Positions 22,977 through 35,800 of a stretch of DNA of 64,000 bases are shown one piece after another. The notes beneath the pieces are model-generated. The model had not been told where the DNA came from. It was given only the letters and a program-made list of their open reading frames with translations, and searched no databases. Positions within the stretch are counted from its first letter, which is position 1, and every line of letters begins with the position of its first letter. The stretch comes from Phallusia mammillata (lineage: Eukaryota; Chordata; Ascidiacea; Phlebobranchia; Ascidiidae), in contig QLIY01000005.1 of assembly GCA_003260075.1 (NCBI GenBank), positions 39,539 through 103,538 on the forward strand, given 5' to 3'. The position numbers were made by a program, and so were the translations under genes.

Positions 22977-23788
22977 TTATCATGGAAGAGTTTTAAGTAA
23001 AATGTTTAAAAACTTATCAAGGAAAACTTCTTGTGCGAACTTGTCACTGGGATAACCATTGCGCTGAGACTAATATTGACTTTTTCAATTTTTTTTATGA
23101 TTTACAGGTTTTTAGCAAGTGAAAAAAGATTTTAAATTGGTCTGGAATGGCAACTACAATATTGTATCAAGTCAAAAACAGTAGACTACTGATGTCCTCT
23201 TTCTGTAACATTAAAACTACGGTTTTTGGAATGGTCTGTTGCAGGCATGGGGAACAATTTTGAATGGTTATGTTGGATAAAAAACAAAGGTGTATAAAAA
23301 TGGAAAAAAATTCATTCCGTATGTAGAAGCCAGGCGTTAAAAATATTTTCACATTTAGCTTTTAGAGGCCAAACTCTGTTCGTTACATGTGACCTTTGTG
23401 ATGCAGGCTTTCAAAACAAAAAGTTAAATAAACTTGTTGCCAGTAGCTTTCCATTTATATGGTTCATTTGTGACATTATACCCAAAGCATGCCCATTGTT
23501 GCTCCCAACGTTTTCATTTACTGCTGCTGTACCCATTTTTATACGAGTTATGTTTTTACCAAATGTTTGCTATTCATCATGGAGTGTTGCACTGACATTG
23601 TAATCATCTACTTTTGCAATACAACATGAGTAAAATCATACACTATGTTCTACAACTTTATAACTGATGTAGCATTATTTTTTAAATGAGGGTTGCACAA
23701 AAATAACAAAAAGAATGAAAATGAAATTGTTGACAAAATACACAATTTCTGAAAAAAAATTCCATAACTTCAGAATACTGCCAACATA
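22977..23788. other. 3' regions of SREK1IP1 (plus) and SOSS-B (minus)
   Basis: Convergent spacer of 812 bp. SREK1IP1 polyadenylation signal at 23427-23432. No other coding sequence is seen. Confidence 0.45.
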
Positions 23789-24289
23789 TTATGACTTTGG
23801 TCTAAAGTTATTGGGTTTGTTGTTTGTCTGCTTAGCAGGATGTGCCGTTGACTGTGTATTAGCACCCTGGTTGCCTGGTGTGTTCTTGCCTTCTTGATTC
23901 TGCTGTTGAATCCATTCAGCATTGGGTTCACTAATATCAGGCACTTCATTGAATACCATGCAAAAGTCTCCAACTTTTGTTAGGCTTCCCAATTTGCCCA
24001 CATACAAAGTGAGACAGTTTTTAAACAGCACTGCATAGCAGCGACTGAGGGCTAAGATATCGCCAGGTTGAATAAACGAACCGTGTTCCCCCCAAATAGA
24101 CAAGTTTATTGAACCAGTTTTGTCTGCAACTTTGCAGGAACGGACCTCTAAACCATCTTTTGTTTTGTATGAGTTTCCAATATGAAGCACTATTACTTTC
24201 ATCTGCAGGTTTTTGGCTTGTGGATAAACATCTTTGATATAGTTTAAGGTTCCATTCTTGTTTTCCTCATTTGACTGCTTAGCATACAT
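23789..24289 (-). CDS. NABP: SOSS complex subunit B (NABP1/NABP2, hSSB1-like)
   Basis: Single-stranded-DNA-binding OB-fold subunit of the SOSS repair complex. One uninterrupted frame of 166 residues from the ATG at 24289. The frame is also open upstream from a TTG at 24313, but the ATG is preferred. The OB fold runs from about residue 10 to 110: [39 protein letters not shown], then [25 protein letters not shown] and [15 protein letters not shown], collinear with human SOSS-B1/B2. The tail is Gln/Asn/Pro-rich and low complexity, as in the family. Human proteins are about 205-211 residues. Confidence 0.93.
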   Translation of the reverse strand: MYAKQSNEENKNGTLNYIKDVYPQAKNLQMKVIVLHIGNSYKTKDGLEVRSCKVADKTGSINLSIWGEHGSFIQPGDILALSRCYAVLFKNCLTLYVGKLGSLTKVGDFCMVFNEVPDISEPNAEWIQQQNQEGKNTPGNQGANTQSTAHPAKQTNNKPNNFRPKS

Positions 24290-26760
24290 TTCTATACTGG
24301 AATTTCGTATCAAGCTGTAACTCCAAATCGATCATTCAAGTAACGCAATCCTGTGAATCTTGTTGTGTAGAGTGTGTAACCCCAGGACAAAACGACAACA
24401 GCAACCAACAACTGTTGAAAAGTCACAAACAAAAAACATAATAAAACGAAAGGGTTTTTTCAGATCTTTATAGAGAGTTATATGGGGTTCAAAACTTCAG
24501 ACCTACATAACATTCAGTTCTTCCCCGGCTGAAAATTGTTCATTTACCGTTATTGCCCTGTTGTAAGTGCTTTTTGTGTCCAGGCAGGTCCATATAGGCC
24601 ACTTATTGTGTATCGTTGTGTTTTTATTTGAATTTTGTGGTAAGCAGTAACGGTCATATTAACTCTTTTAATTTACTGTAAAGTAGTACTTTGCCAAACA
24701 TAGTTTAATTTGTTAGCAACAACCAACAAGACGCCAGACGGTAACTTTTATTTTTCTATAGCCCAGATTTTCAGAGGATCAAATCAAAGCAGCAACTTTT
24801 GGCAACTACGTGTTATTCTTACCAAGCACAGGATATAATCCACCCAACGTCGGTTGATAAACATTTTCACAAACACATTTCCAAGAAACAAACCGGAGAA
24901 AGCTGAAAATAAAAAATATCCAAATTCCAAACCAACGTGTGTTGATTTTGTTTGTTGTGGATCAACGGCTTGAAGTTTATCCTACAGCACAGAACCAGAA
25001 TTTTATCAATACGTTTGACTTCAACTCAAAAGCAATAAAAAAATACTTAACTTTCAGCCACCACGAAACTGAATAGGACTATGCAGCCTTATAATTGTGA
25101 AACTCGAAAACCAGGCAGTTTCACAATGCGACATCAGCTCTGGTTTTGAGTAGTTTCCCCTTTTCCGAATTGGAACATTCCTTTGTTGAATTCAGCCGAA
25201 AAATTATTTAAAGGACTGGAAATAGACAATAAAGCATCATAGCTATTACCTACCAACATCATAGCCTACCTCACGGCAGACCTACATTTAGAAAAATGTT
25301 TTAAAAATTAAATAGGTGCTAGTGCTCTTTGCGTCACCTGTCGGAATTTGGCTAAATCTGGGTCTGCTATGAGGTTTGGTGCCAGTAGTTTTTCAACGAA
25401 ACACTGCCTTCTTTAAATGAACAAAAATTTAAAATTTATTAATGTTACGACCGACATCATGTTAACGATCGCGCGAAAAAAGTGGGTTACATCAGTAAAC
25501 GAATCAGGTGGTGATAGGCGAAGTGAGAGAAAGGGCTAAAAACAGCAAAGCGACGATAATTCTCGTGCGCAGGATAAATTAGGAGGCGTCGCTAACGCCG
25601 AGCACCGGATAAGGCAAAAAATCCCCCATCGATACAAGAATCAGGTGAATGTTTGTGAGCAATCGCATTGCTACAACGCTTGTTTACATCTTAAAAACCA
25701 TTCGCCCCCAAAAAACAAATTAAATCTAGGTCATTGATTTACACCGCTTTGCACGAAAAAATGCAAACGCAGAATGGGAAAAAGGGTTCCTGTCCCAAAA
25801 AGAGTGGTAAGCGGGTCTCAAAAGTGGCCCAATCCCGAAATTTATGCAAAAATAACAAATTAGACTCGAAAGTTAGATTTGCCAGGGTTAAATTACGCCA
25901 CAATTAACCCAAAGTGAAAAGTCATGGCTAAACCAATTCTATTTCTTTTACATTAAACCCAAACTCGACCCAAAAAGCCCCGACAACTCTGGTTCCGATA
26001 TTTAAACAAAGTTACGACTGTTCAGTGAACAATGCTCGTTCGGAGGTGCGCAAAAGATCGTGAATATTAAAAAACCTTTCATGGTACAAAGCATGATAAA
26101 AAATAGTCGCGCTGGTCAAAAGATAAAAGATCAATGCGTAAAGAAACGACGATATCACAATATAAAGAGAAGTAAGGCGACGTTATGAAAGACAGAAAAA
26201 ATACGATACAGTAAATATATCAAGATCAGAATTGGTCAACGGCTCTATGAGAGCGAATTCGAATGTAACCACACAAAAAAGATTTTTCAAGGATCTATAT
26301 TGCATGTGTAACCTTCTGCAAGCCTGCAAAATGCAATAAATTGGTAAAAGTAGAGATTGCAAAATTTCGGCGCACTGCAAAAATCATTAAGTCGATTTTG
26401 ATAAGAATACTGCCATACAGGTATAAACAAGAGATGATCATATGTGAAATGTAAGGAATAGAGCGGGTTATTGCACCGTGCACAAGCGTAGGAAGTTTGT
26501 CGCGGCGTTGAAAAACGTTCCTTTTTATATTTACACCCAAGTGCAAGCCGTCTAAAACTGCTACTAACAATCAAACTGGACACTAGCTTGGTCACTACTG
26601 CGGCTACTGGCTACTAAAAAGCGACATACGGCGGTGAGACATTAATCAACAAGGATATGAAGTAAAAGATAATGTTAGGAATACGCTATGACAACGATAC
26701 AAAAAGGAGAGATCGTTATGTTTTAAAGCAGTGGTAAAATGTTAAGATTATGTTAAGGGC
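24290..26760. other. Spacer between SOSS-B and the RhoGAP 3' end
   Basis: About 2.5 kb with one possible exon (24823-24981). A perfect 17-bp inverted repeat (arms near 25094-25128, containing TGCCTGGTTTTCGAG) is present, with various degenerate repeats around it. Nothing else looks coding. Confidence 0.4.
24823..24981 (-). CDS. Possible orphan exon, membrane-like peptide
   Basis: A 53-codon minus-strand frame bounded by an acceptor (CTGTAG|GAT) and a good donor (TTG|GTAAGA). The peptide starts DKLQAVDPQQTKS and has a hydrophobic stretch GYFLFSAFSGLFLGNVF followed by INRRW. Coding is suggested by the open frame between two splice signals. I found no partner exons and no homologue, so it may be chance. 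Confidence 0.25.
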
Positions 26761-29700
26761 TTAGCAAAATGAGATCTCCTTGCCATCAGCTGAAAGCTCG
26801 CCAATTAGAATCTCTCGCTTTGCTGCAGGTTGGGGAACTTGTTCGTCGTATTTCAGTGACAAGGGGAGAGTGCTACTCTTGCGGGCTCCGTTGCTACCCA
26901 GTGACACTTGCGGTGGCGTGCGCCCGGCTAATGTAGTAGACTGCCCGTGCGCCACATGCGGAGGCAGAGTGGGTAACTTGCGCCCTTGGTGGCTTTCAGT
27001 CGGGGTCTGCGGAGGCTCGGAAGGCTTTTTAGGCGATTCTTCGTCGATGCTGGTAGCTTTCGTCAGCGATGCGCGCTTGGCGGGAAATTTGAAACTTGTT
27101 GCGCTGAGGCGGCGGCCAACGAAATTCGCCAGCTTTGAGCTTGAAGCTGAACGTGAATGCTCATCCTCGTCCTCAACACTCCTACGTTGTTTCCGGATCT
27201 TGGAAGTACGTCTTGGGGCAATAGGACCCGGCACTGATTCCATTTCACGAGGTTTCGGGCCTTGTTTTGGGGTAAGAGGTGGAGGGGCGTCCACTTCCCA
27301 GCTAGCAGCCTCGGGGTGCATGTTTTCGAACGGAGAAAAATCCACCAAGAGATTGGATTTGTCTACTGGGCGCCGTGCAGAATGTGTGGCGCCAAATTCG
27401 AGGCTGTCGGGCCGGCCTTGGGAGCTTGGCGCGGCGTCATTGCCTCGGTAATTGTTTACAAAAGGATCTGGTTAAAAATGTAAATTTGGTTACGAGTAAC
27501 CGGCAAGGGAATCATAATTTGAGAGTAGTAACTTCAATCATTATTAACAGTACAAATTACTCGATAAACTACAATTTCTTTCGGTGTCCTTGCTGTTTTA
27601 CAAAACCGTTTAACACAGGCAATTTATTGAGGCGACAATGCACATCAAAATTGGGCAAAACTTTATTCCCTTTTATTTTACAAAATACCTTATTATCTGC
27701 ACCTCTGTGTATTGCGTTAATAAAACATTTCATGACAGAACTGTGGGAAAAACTATTTGCGACAAGAGATAAATTTCGTGTTGAATTCCATATTCTAAAA
27801 CGAAAACGGATCTAGAGCAGAGATTCTTAACTTCTTTGTGCCCGTACCAATATAGTTCATTCAATTCTTCGTGGCCCTTCTCTATAACTGATTTAAGTAT
27901 ATGTGAAAAACTATTACTTTATATTTAAGCATTCAATGGCACACTTTAAAATATATTTTTGTGGAATATTCAAAACCTTACTAAAACATATTTTTTATAC
28001 ATTGGCCTATAGGATTTTTACACCTATTTTCGCACCCCGTAATTTAAATATCCGTACCTCCAGACCAGGGCAAAAACGTTCCCTTGTTAAGAAACCACGA
28101 TCTAGATACAAATACAACTATTCTAGAATCTTTGTTTTGCGCCTAAAGCGAGATACAAACACAGCAAGCGCTGCAAAGCGGAAGGCTAAAGCTTACTTGT
28201 AGAGGAAAGTTGAAAATCCTGCGTGTAGCCAGTATCAATCAGACTAGAGCAATTTGAAAGGACCGTTCCTGATTCTGCATACACAAGCATACAGTGATGA
28301 TTAGGCATAAAAGCGGATAGGCAAACTAAAGTCACATGCTTAATATAGATATCAGTGCAGGTTAAGAGGAAATTAAAAGCACCCGAAAAACATGCACACA
28401 AAGAAATGCACTTTAAGTTATTTTGTGGGTAAAACGTTTCAGATCACTTGACTTCTGGAAGATTGCAATATCGTTGAAGTATTACGTATCCCTATCTTAA
28501 CACTTTAAATCATATTTCAGTACGTCGTGCTTACATGGCTTAAAGTGGAATAAAGGACTTTTTAGGCAGTTGTAATAAAACAGTAGCTAGAAACATGTGT
28601 TTGGGCTTCTTTAAACCAGACTGACATTAATACCACCTCGGTTAATCCGGGCCCTTTTGGACCAAAAAGTGTCCAGATTAGGCGAAGATCCGGATTACCC
28701 GACGTTTAATGCAAACCGCCAAAAATGCATTAAAAATACCATAAGATTAAAAAACCTACGCGTTGCCTTTCAATTTTTCAAAAGCCCCCCACCAACTACG
28801 TCAAACCATGCAGAAAAACACAACACCAACGCGATGACGTCACAATGACCATTACGTCACTCACCGTTTGACCGTGCTGCGTCGGAAATCGGAAAACTGT
28901 CGATCTGTGTTGTGTCAGTAGGCAAGCCATGCGAGAGAAAAAAGAAAAAGGGGATGACGATGTTATGATGATGACGCGTCGCCATGACGACAGCGGCAGG
29001 CAGGATGTAAAAATTAATTCAATGGAATTAATTGGGCCTTGGGTGTGTAGGCAATGCTACCAATTGCAATTGTTTTCATACAGTATATGTAGTAACCGAA
29101 AGACTGTAAATCCTTGGTTTAAACAGAATCAGTCGGTTTACAGTCTTTACAGTATGTAATGTAATATGTAATGTGGTAATACTTGAATTAATTGACATCG
29201 GTTAATCCGGACCCGTTCCCCCCCCCCGATGATGACGCGTCGCCTTGACGACAGCGGCAGGCAGGAGGCAAAAATTAATTCAATGGAATTAATTGGGCCT
29301 TAGGTGTGTAGACAATGCTACCAATTGCAATTGTTTTCATACAGTATATGTAGTAGTGTTGTTTAATCCAAGTTTTTAATATTTTTTTTTAAACTTTTTT
29401 TTTTATACTTTTTTAAAAGTCTTACCACATAACAAATGATTTGTACCTCAAGTTTTGTCAGAATAAGGCGAAGATCCAGATTAACCGAATCCGGTTTAAC
29501 CGACATTTACTGTATATTCCAAAACACTTTCTACATGTCTTATAATGGCGCTTAATGTAGTATGCGCATTTTTCACATAAAGTTTTTATGTACGTTTATT
29601 TATATTACAGTTAGACTTGAATCGTTCGAAAAAGTAGCAATTGCATTGTAACGTTGCCCTTGCCCACAGACAGTGGTTAATAACAAAAAATCCACAATTA

Positions 29701-32700
29701 AATTTAAATAATTCGTGAATAGGGGTTAGGTAATAAAGGGTGGCAAGCCTCTTGTGTGCACCAGCCAAATAAGGTCCTCGTATAATGCATGGAAACATAA
29801 AACAACAAAATAATGGAATGAACTGCTGCACCGGTTATGGCAAACAAATAGGTATCACATTATGTCATGCATTTATCACATTAGAAATAGTTGTATCATG
29901 CGAGCAAAGGCTCTACGCCACCAATATACTAAGCACACCCCACGCAAATTATAGGAAAGTTACAAGCAAGAAGCTATCGTCGAAATTAGGCGGTTTTTAA
30001 TGTAAACCGCTTGGCACAGTGGCTCCCAAAAATATTTTTAAAACTTGTCATAATTTGATGCCACAAACCGACACACATTAAATATTCTGGAATAGCGGAA
30101 TAAAACAGTTTGGGAACCACTGGCAAGGCAGGAAAATCTACGCAGCTTATACCTATTGTGTACCTTCTATAAATATACCTTACTTAATACGGTTCGTTAA
30201 TTCACATATTTTAAAATTGTTACATAACTTGACGTTTAAGTATTAGATTAAAACAAGGTGACTAAACCCAAATGTTCTATGCTTTGAGGATAAATATAAG
30301 TAAAAACTGTTTTTTTTTGTTTTGTTTCAGGAGTAAGAGCGGTAAATAAACTCGGAATTAAACCGGCCCCCCCCCCTAATACGGTTCGTTAATTCACATA
30401 TTTTAAAATTGTTACATAACTTGAAGTATTAGATTAAAACAAGACGACTAAACCCAAATGTTCTATGCTTTGAGGATAAATGTAAGTAAAAACTGTTTTT
30501 TGTTTTGCTTCAGGAATAAGAGCGTTAAATAAACTCGGAATTAAACCATTGTATTTCTACTTTTCTAAAGGTCCCTATAGATCAGAGCAAAATCACCTAG
30601 TAGCTTTCGAACAGCCATCTAGTAGAAATATAGGCCTGGCCTAGATAACCAAGATTAAAGCCGTATGTAGGTATTTCCCATTTAGAAATAACCCAGTATC
30701 GTACGGCGCATGCATCACCACGACGATTTTCATGGTTTACTGCAAAGACGACATTTCCGGTCTTACCGTATTTGACGCATAATTGTCATCGGTTGAAGTC
30801 GCCCCACCAGCTCCTTCTGGCGGCTGACTAAATCCCGAGGAATCGTCGAAGTTGAGAAGAATATCAGATGAGCGCGCTGCGGTGGGATCGGGAACAAAGG
30901 ACATGTCGCTGACGGATGTGGCGAGGTCCTCCGTCTCTGAGATCGCGGAGTCAGGAGTAAGAGCGTTTTCGTCCACGTTTTCAGGAGCAAAGGATGCAGG
31001 AGCTTGCTGGAAGCCTGGAAGTGGACAAAATTGTTTAGTATATTTTTCTTTTTCCGGTTGGTTCGCGAAATTGAGACAGGGGTGTGCAACCTTTCTTACT
31101 GTGGGGCCAAATACAAATGCTAAAATTAGATCGCGGGCCGCACCTTTATACAACACAAGATGGTTTTATTTTTTTGCACACCAAATATGTTTAACTACAA
31201 GTAAAATTCACACATATTCTAGCCACATATTCGCATAAAAATAGCACCGGGCGCATTAATCTGCTTAAAAAAATATAATAGTTGGACTCGTTTGCCAGTA
31301 GATTTGAAATCAAAGCGTACCTGTGGGCCGCACAACCTTTAATCAAGGGCCGCAGGTTGCACACCCATTGCTTTAAGACATGCAATTGTGCTGTTTTCTT
31401 GCTTTATGTAGATCGCCTAACTTTTTACAACTTTTACACTCGTTTCATTTGAAAGGTTTGGAAATAAAATATGGAAATAAGGAAACAACACCACAAACCT
31501 GGAAAAGGGAATATATTTCCTGCTTGATGTGAGTGAGTTCCAAACAAGAAATCCTTGTGTTCAATCAACAGCTCAACGATGCGAGATTGGAAAGGCATGT
31601 CAATCAACATAATCAGTGATTCGTTGCCATCTCTGCATAACAAAGTGTCAAATGTAAAAAAACAATGTAACAACCAAAAAGCGTGAAACTGCTGGGCCAT
31701 GCTTATCAGCCAGTATAGTTGTTTTTTGAACTTAACGTTTGGGGCTAGTAGGTGAACCAGAGTTGCAAGTCGGGCTGGATTCGGGTTTAGGCTTTGGTTG
31801 CTTCAAAAAACAGGCTTGATTCGGGCCTGACTTTACACTCTGTGTCAGTATTTTTTTTGTGCCTGGCCGAGCAGTTGCACAAACTCCAGCATTAAATTTG
31901 CATTTTCGTGACCTGCTAACTCATCGGCTCATCCCAACCAAATTTGCCTTTCTAAGATTAGGCTACTAACATAAGAACTTACAATGGACAAAGTTTGCTA
32001 AATACCGATAGGTGGCGTAAAGAGCACAGCAAACTAGTCCGAACTTACGTAAGCACTTGTCGCATCAGGGTAGGTCCGAAAACGATGGCGAGGTTACTAG
32101 CGGTCATCTTATTGTCCTTGCTGTGTGCTGCCACCCTGCGGGAAAAACAGAACGAGGTCAGAATTCAGTGTCTGCAATTCAAACTACGGATCTTGGACAA
32201 TGTAAATATTTGACGTTGGCGAAACTGTGCTCAGATAAAAGCCACAAAAGGATAGTGGCGTAACTTGGCGCGTTGGTCAATATTTAAATAGATGATTAGC
32301 GTTAAAATGTCCTGATCTGTCAGAGTTAAATACGACTGCCCAAACCTAACAGTTTTTGAACTATTGTGGTGTTTACCCCCCCCCCGGGAAAAACAGAACG
32401 AGGTCAGAATTCAGTGTCTGCAATTTAAACTACGGAGCTTGGACAATGTAAATATTTGACGTTGGCGAACCTGTGCTTTGAGATAAAATTCACAAAAAGG
32501 TGGCGTAAGGTTGGCGTGTTGGTCAATATTTGAACAGATGATTAGCACTAAAATGTCCTGATCTGTCATAGTTAAATCCGTCTGCCCAAACCTAACAGTT
32601 TTTAAACTAATGTAGTGTTTGAAGTGAACAATATCGTTTTCAGAAATAAAATGCATAAAAATGTGGAAGAGTGGCTTTTCCAAAAATAACCATTTTACAC

Positions 32701-32828
32701 TCAACACCCTGTTAAAGTGTGTGAAATTAGAAGGGTTTCAAACCATTGTTTCTTGATCAAAACGTAGGAAAAGAACACATGGCTTTCACTACCCTCACTT
32801 CAAACCACTAATTTGATAAACTATGACG

Positions 32829-32898
<70 letters not shown>

Positions 32899-35800
32899 TA
32901 GACGTTTGGGCGAATTACACCAGTTAACTACGCCCTGGTTAATACCAACCAGCTAAATGAAACTTCAACTTGCAAAAAAAAATATTAAAAAAACACACAC
33001 AAAGTGGTTACCTGGTGAGATGTGAGATGATATACCCCCCCCCCCATATCGTTTTCAGAAATAAAATGCATAAAAATGTGGAAGAGTGGCTTTCCCCAAA
33101 ATAGCCATTTTACGCTCAACACCCTGTTTAAGTTATAAAATTAAGAAGTGTTTGAAACCATAGTTTCTTGATCAAAAGGCAGGAAAAGAACACATGGCTT
33201 TCACTGCCCTCACATCAAAACACTAATTTTATAAACTATGACGTCATAGAAGGATGATGCCATTTAACGATAAACTGATAATTTTTCCCACCTTAAAAAA
33301 TCCTAAAATAGACGTTTGGGCGAATTACCCCAGGTAAATACGCCCTGGTTTATACCAATCAGCTAAATGAAACTTCAACTTGCAAAAAAATAATAAAAAA
33401 ACACACAAAGTGGTTACCTTGTAAGATGTGAGATGATATATTGCAGGGTGTTGTGGTTTGGCATAGGAAGGCGATCCACAGTTTGTCTGATCCGGTTCAC
33501 CAAGGAATCTAGAACCTCAGTGGGACGGGGAGGTAGGGGGTTTCCCTCTTCGTTGGCGCGTCTCGTCGCTTCATTCGTTTCGGCGATTAGTTGCTGGTAA
33601 TCCTGACCAAATTGTTTAATTTTAAGATTTATGGTTAGGATAATTCGCGTTGGTCCACAACCGGAACGAGACCAGCAAAAAATGTAGCCTGTATTACATA
33701 TTCTGTTTTTTTTTAAAAAAAAACAGCGCACTGAGGATATACGAGATATCACAGCTATAGGGCGTGTCAAAAACAACGAATTTCAAATTGTCCCGCAGTG
33801 CGCGGTTAAAATTCTTCTTTTTTCGGATAAAATTACACGAAAGGCGATTTGAACCGGTTGAAAAACCGCAAACCGGTTTAGACAGAATAGTTTGCCCAAA
33901 CCGCAGCTTAATCCGAACCCGAAAACGAGCAATTCTTAAAAACCTGAACCGGACCCGAACCCATATGACATGCGGTTCGACTCCGTGGTTACACCACTCA
34001 TAAACCATAAACAGAATCATTGAGGCATTGATCTAACCAGGGGGGGATGGGTTGTTTAAGTAACTTATTTAAAGTACATATGTGGTGCTGTGAGGCTTTT
34101 TCTTAAAAACCTACTGCTTTAGAGCCAAATAATTTTCATACTACAAACTATTTCGAGTGAAACACGCTATTGGTAAGCTAAGGTGAGCATACACATATAC
34201 CAGCCCTAAAGCGTTGATGCAGACCAGTGAGCACAGCACACTCATGTATAAATCATAGTACGCCACACCCATAGAAGGCGTTATACCGAACCAAGCCTTT
34301 CTCCCAAGCACGTTTCTTGCCTGTGCCTTGCCACATGGACATTGGGAGACCGACTTGGTTCGCTATAACGCATTCAATGGGCCTGGCGTACTTTGATTTA
34401 TATTTGGGTGGGCCGTGATCGCTGGTCTTCATCAACGCATGAACGCTTCAGGGCTGATCCCACTACGAGTGTATGTTGACCTTAGCTGATCAATGGTCGA
34501 ACAGCTGATACTCTGCTACGAAGATGACATGTGCTGCATACAAGGCAGGCAGCGGTGGTTGTGATTTGAATTTCGACGGGTTCGCCATGGTGCATGTGCA
34601 CCTCAGTTGGACGAGCGCGAGTCCCGGAAAGACTCCTGTTGTGGGTTCGAATCCTACCGCTGGCTGTATTTTTTTTCAGCCCGTGCCATGCCAAATGAGA
34701 ATGCTTGGAAAACCGACTTGATTCGGTGCAACGCCTTCAATGGGCCTGGCGTAGTATTATTCCAATCCTAACACTTACCTTAGCGATTTGCAGAAACTGC
34801 TTGTAGAGGTTGAAACGCAGTAGGGGTTCCGGCAGATTACGTAAGAAACACTTGAGCACGCTACTGACATCGTGTGGCGAGTGTTGGGACAAGTCAATGC
34901 TAGTTGGCGAGCTTTCAAACTGGGCGCAAATCTTCTCTACCCGGTTCTTGACTCCGTTGATGCGGTAAATGCCCTGCGGCAAAAGAACATTAATAGGAGA
35001 TGGAAGTAGTAGTTTGTATGTGCTTTGTATGCTACGCTAGAGTTGTAAACGGGCCTGAAATTGGAGCCCGAACCCAAATTGATTTTGAGAAGCCTGTTTA
35101 GGTCCGAAAGTTTGATTGACAGGTCTGTACATCCCCCCCCCCCGGAAAGACCAAGACAACAAACACAATAGACAATTGGTCTTGAACAACGCGTATTAGG
35201 GCTGTTTGACATTAAGTCAGGTCCAGCAATTGGCTACTTAGCTAGTTAAATTTATTAAAAAAATATAGACACAGAGTGCAAAGTCAGGCTCGAATTCAGC
35301 TCGTTTTTTTGAAGAAACCTAAGCACGAACCCGGCTCGACTTATTATGCTGTTTTGTGTTGTAACTGTTTGATGTGTTCTGTTGTGATTTTAAGGCAAGA
35401 GATTTGTCCATTCTACAGTTACAAAGCTTAAGGGCCAAATTATAGCGTTGACAAAGCCTATAACACAGGCTTTTCCCCAAGCTTGTGCTGTGGAGTCAAT
35501 AAAATTTCGATATCTGTTTAACTCCTACTACTATTAACGCAGACGGCGCACAATAGTGGTTCGACCTATAAAGTCTCACCAGTGCAGCTGGTGACAAGAT
35601 ATAACTCTGTGGTTTATGCCCAATAGGTGCGATATGGCTTTTCAGCCTGTTACTCCCAACAAACTGTAGTGTTGTTAGATGGCTACACTAGCCAATACGG
35701 CCTATCTCTCGTCACCAGCTGCACTGATGAGACCCCTTAGGTCGAAACAGTGTGCATTGTCTGCAGCTTATCATTTAAACATAATTGGATTATTTTACTA

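Larger units (their letters stand above)
26761..31014 (-). other. RhoGAP gene: C-terminal tail exons
   Basis: 30767-31014 is acidic and Ser/Pro-rich (SAISETEDLATSVSDMSF, ILLNFDDSSGFSQPP). 28197-28274 is a probable small exon (SLIDTGYTQDFQLSST). 26761-27467 is a 234-codon final exon, Pro/Ser/Arg-rich (PPPLTPKQGPK, APRRTSKIRKQRRS, KLPTLPPH) and ending GKEISFC, with PxxP motifs that could bind SH3 domains. The introns hold a pogo-type MITE (28625-29513) and a MITE at 31077-31370. The exon that must repair the phase between 28274 and 30767 was not found. Confidence 0.7.

Noticed and set aside
26780-27451. 223-residue plus-strand ORF
   Set aside because: Antisense to the final RhoGAP exon (26761-27467 minus), which is in phase with upstream exons and has family-like composition.
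34640-34670. tRNA gene suggested by a strong B box
   Set aside because: Only the T-arm part exists, and the same unit recurs as a dispersed repeat (37620-37790).
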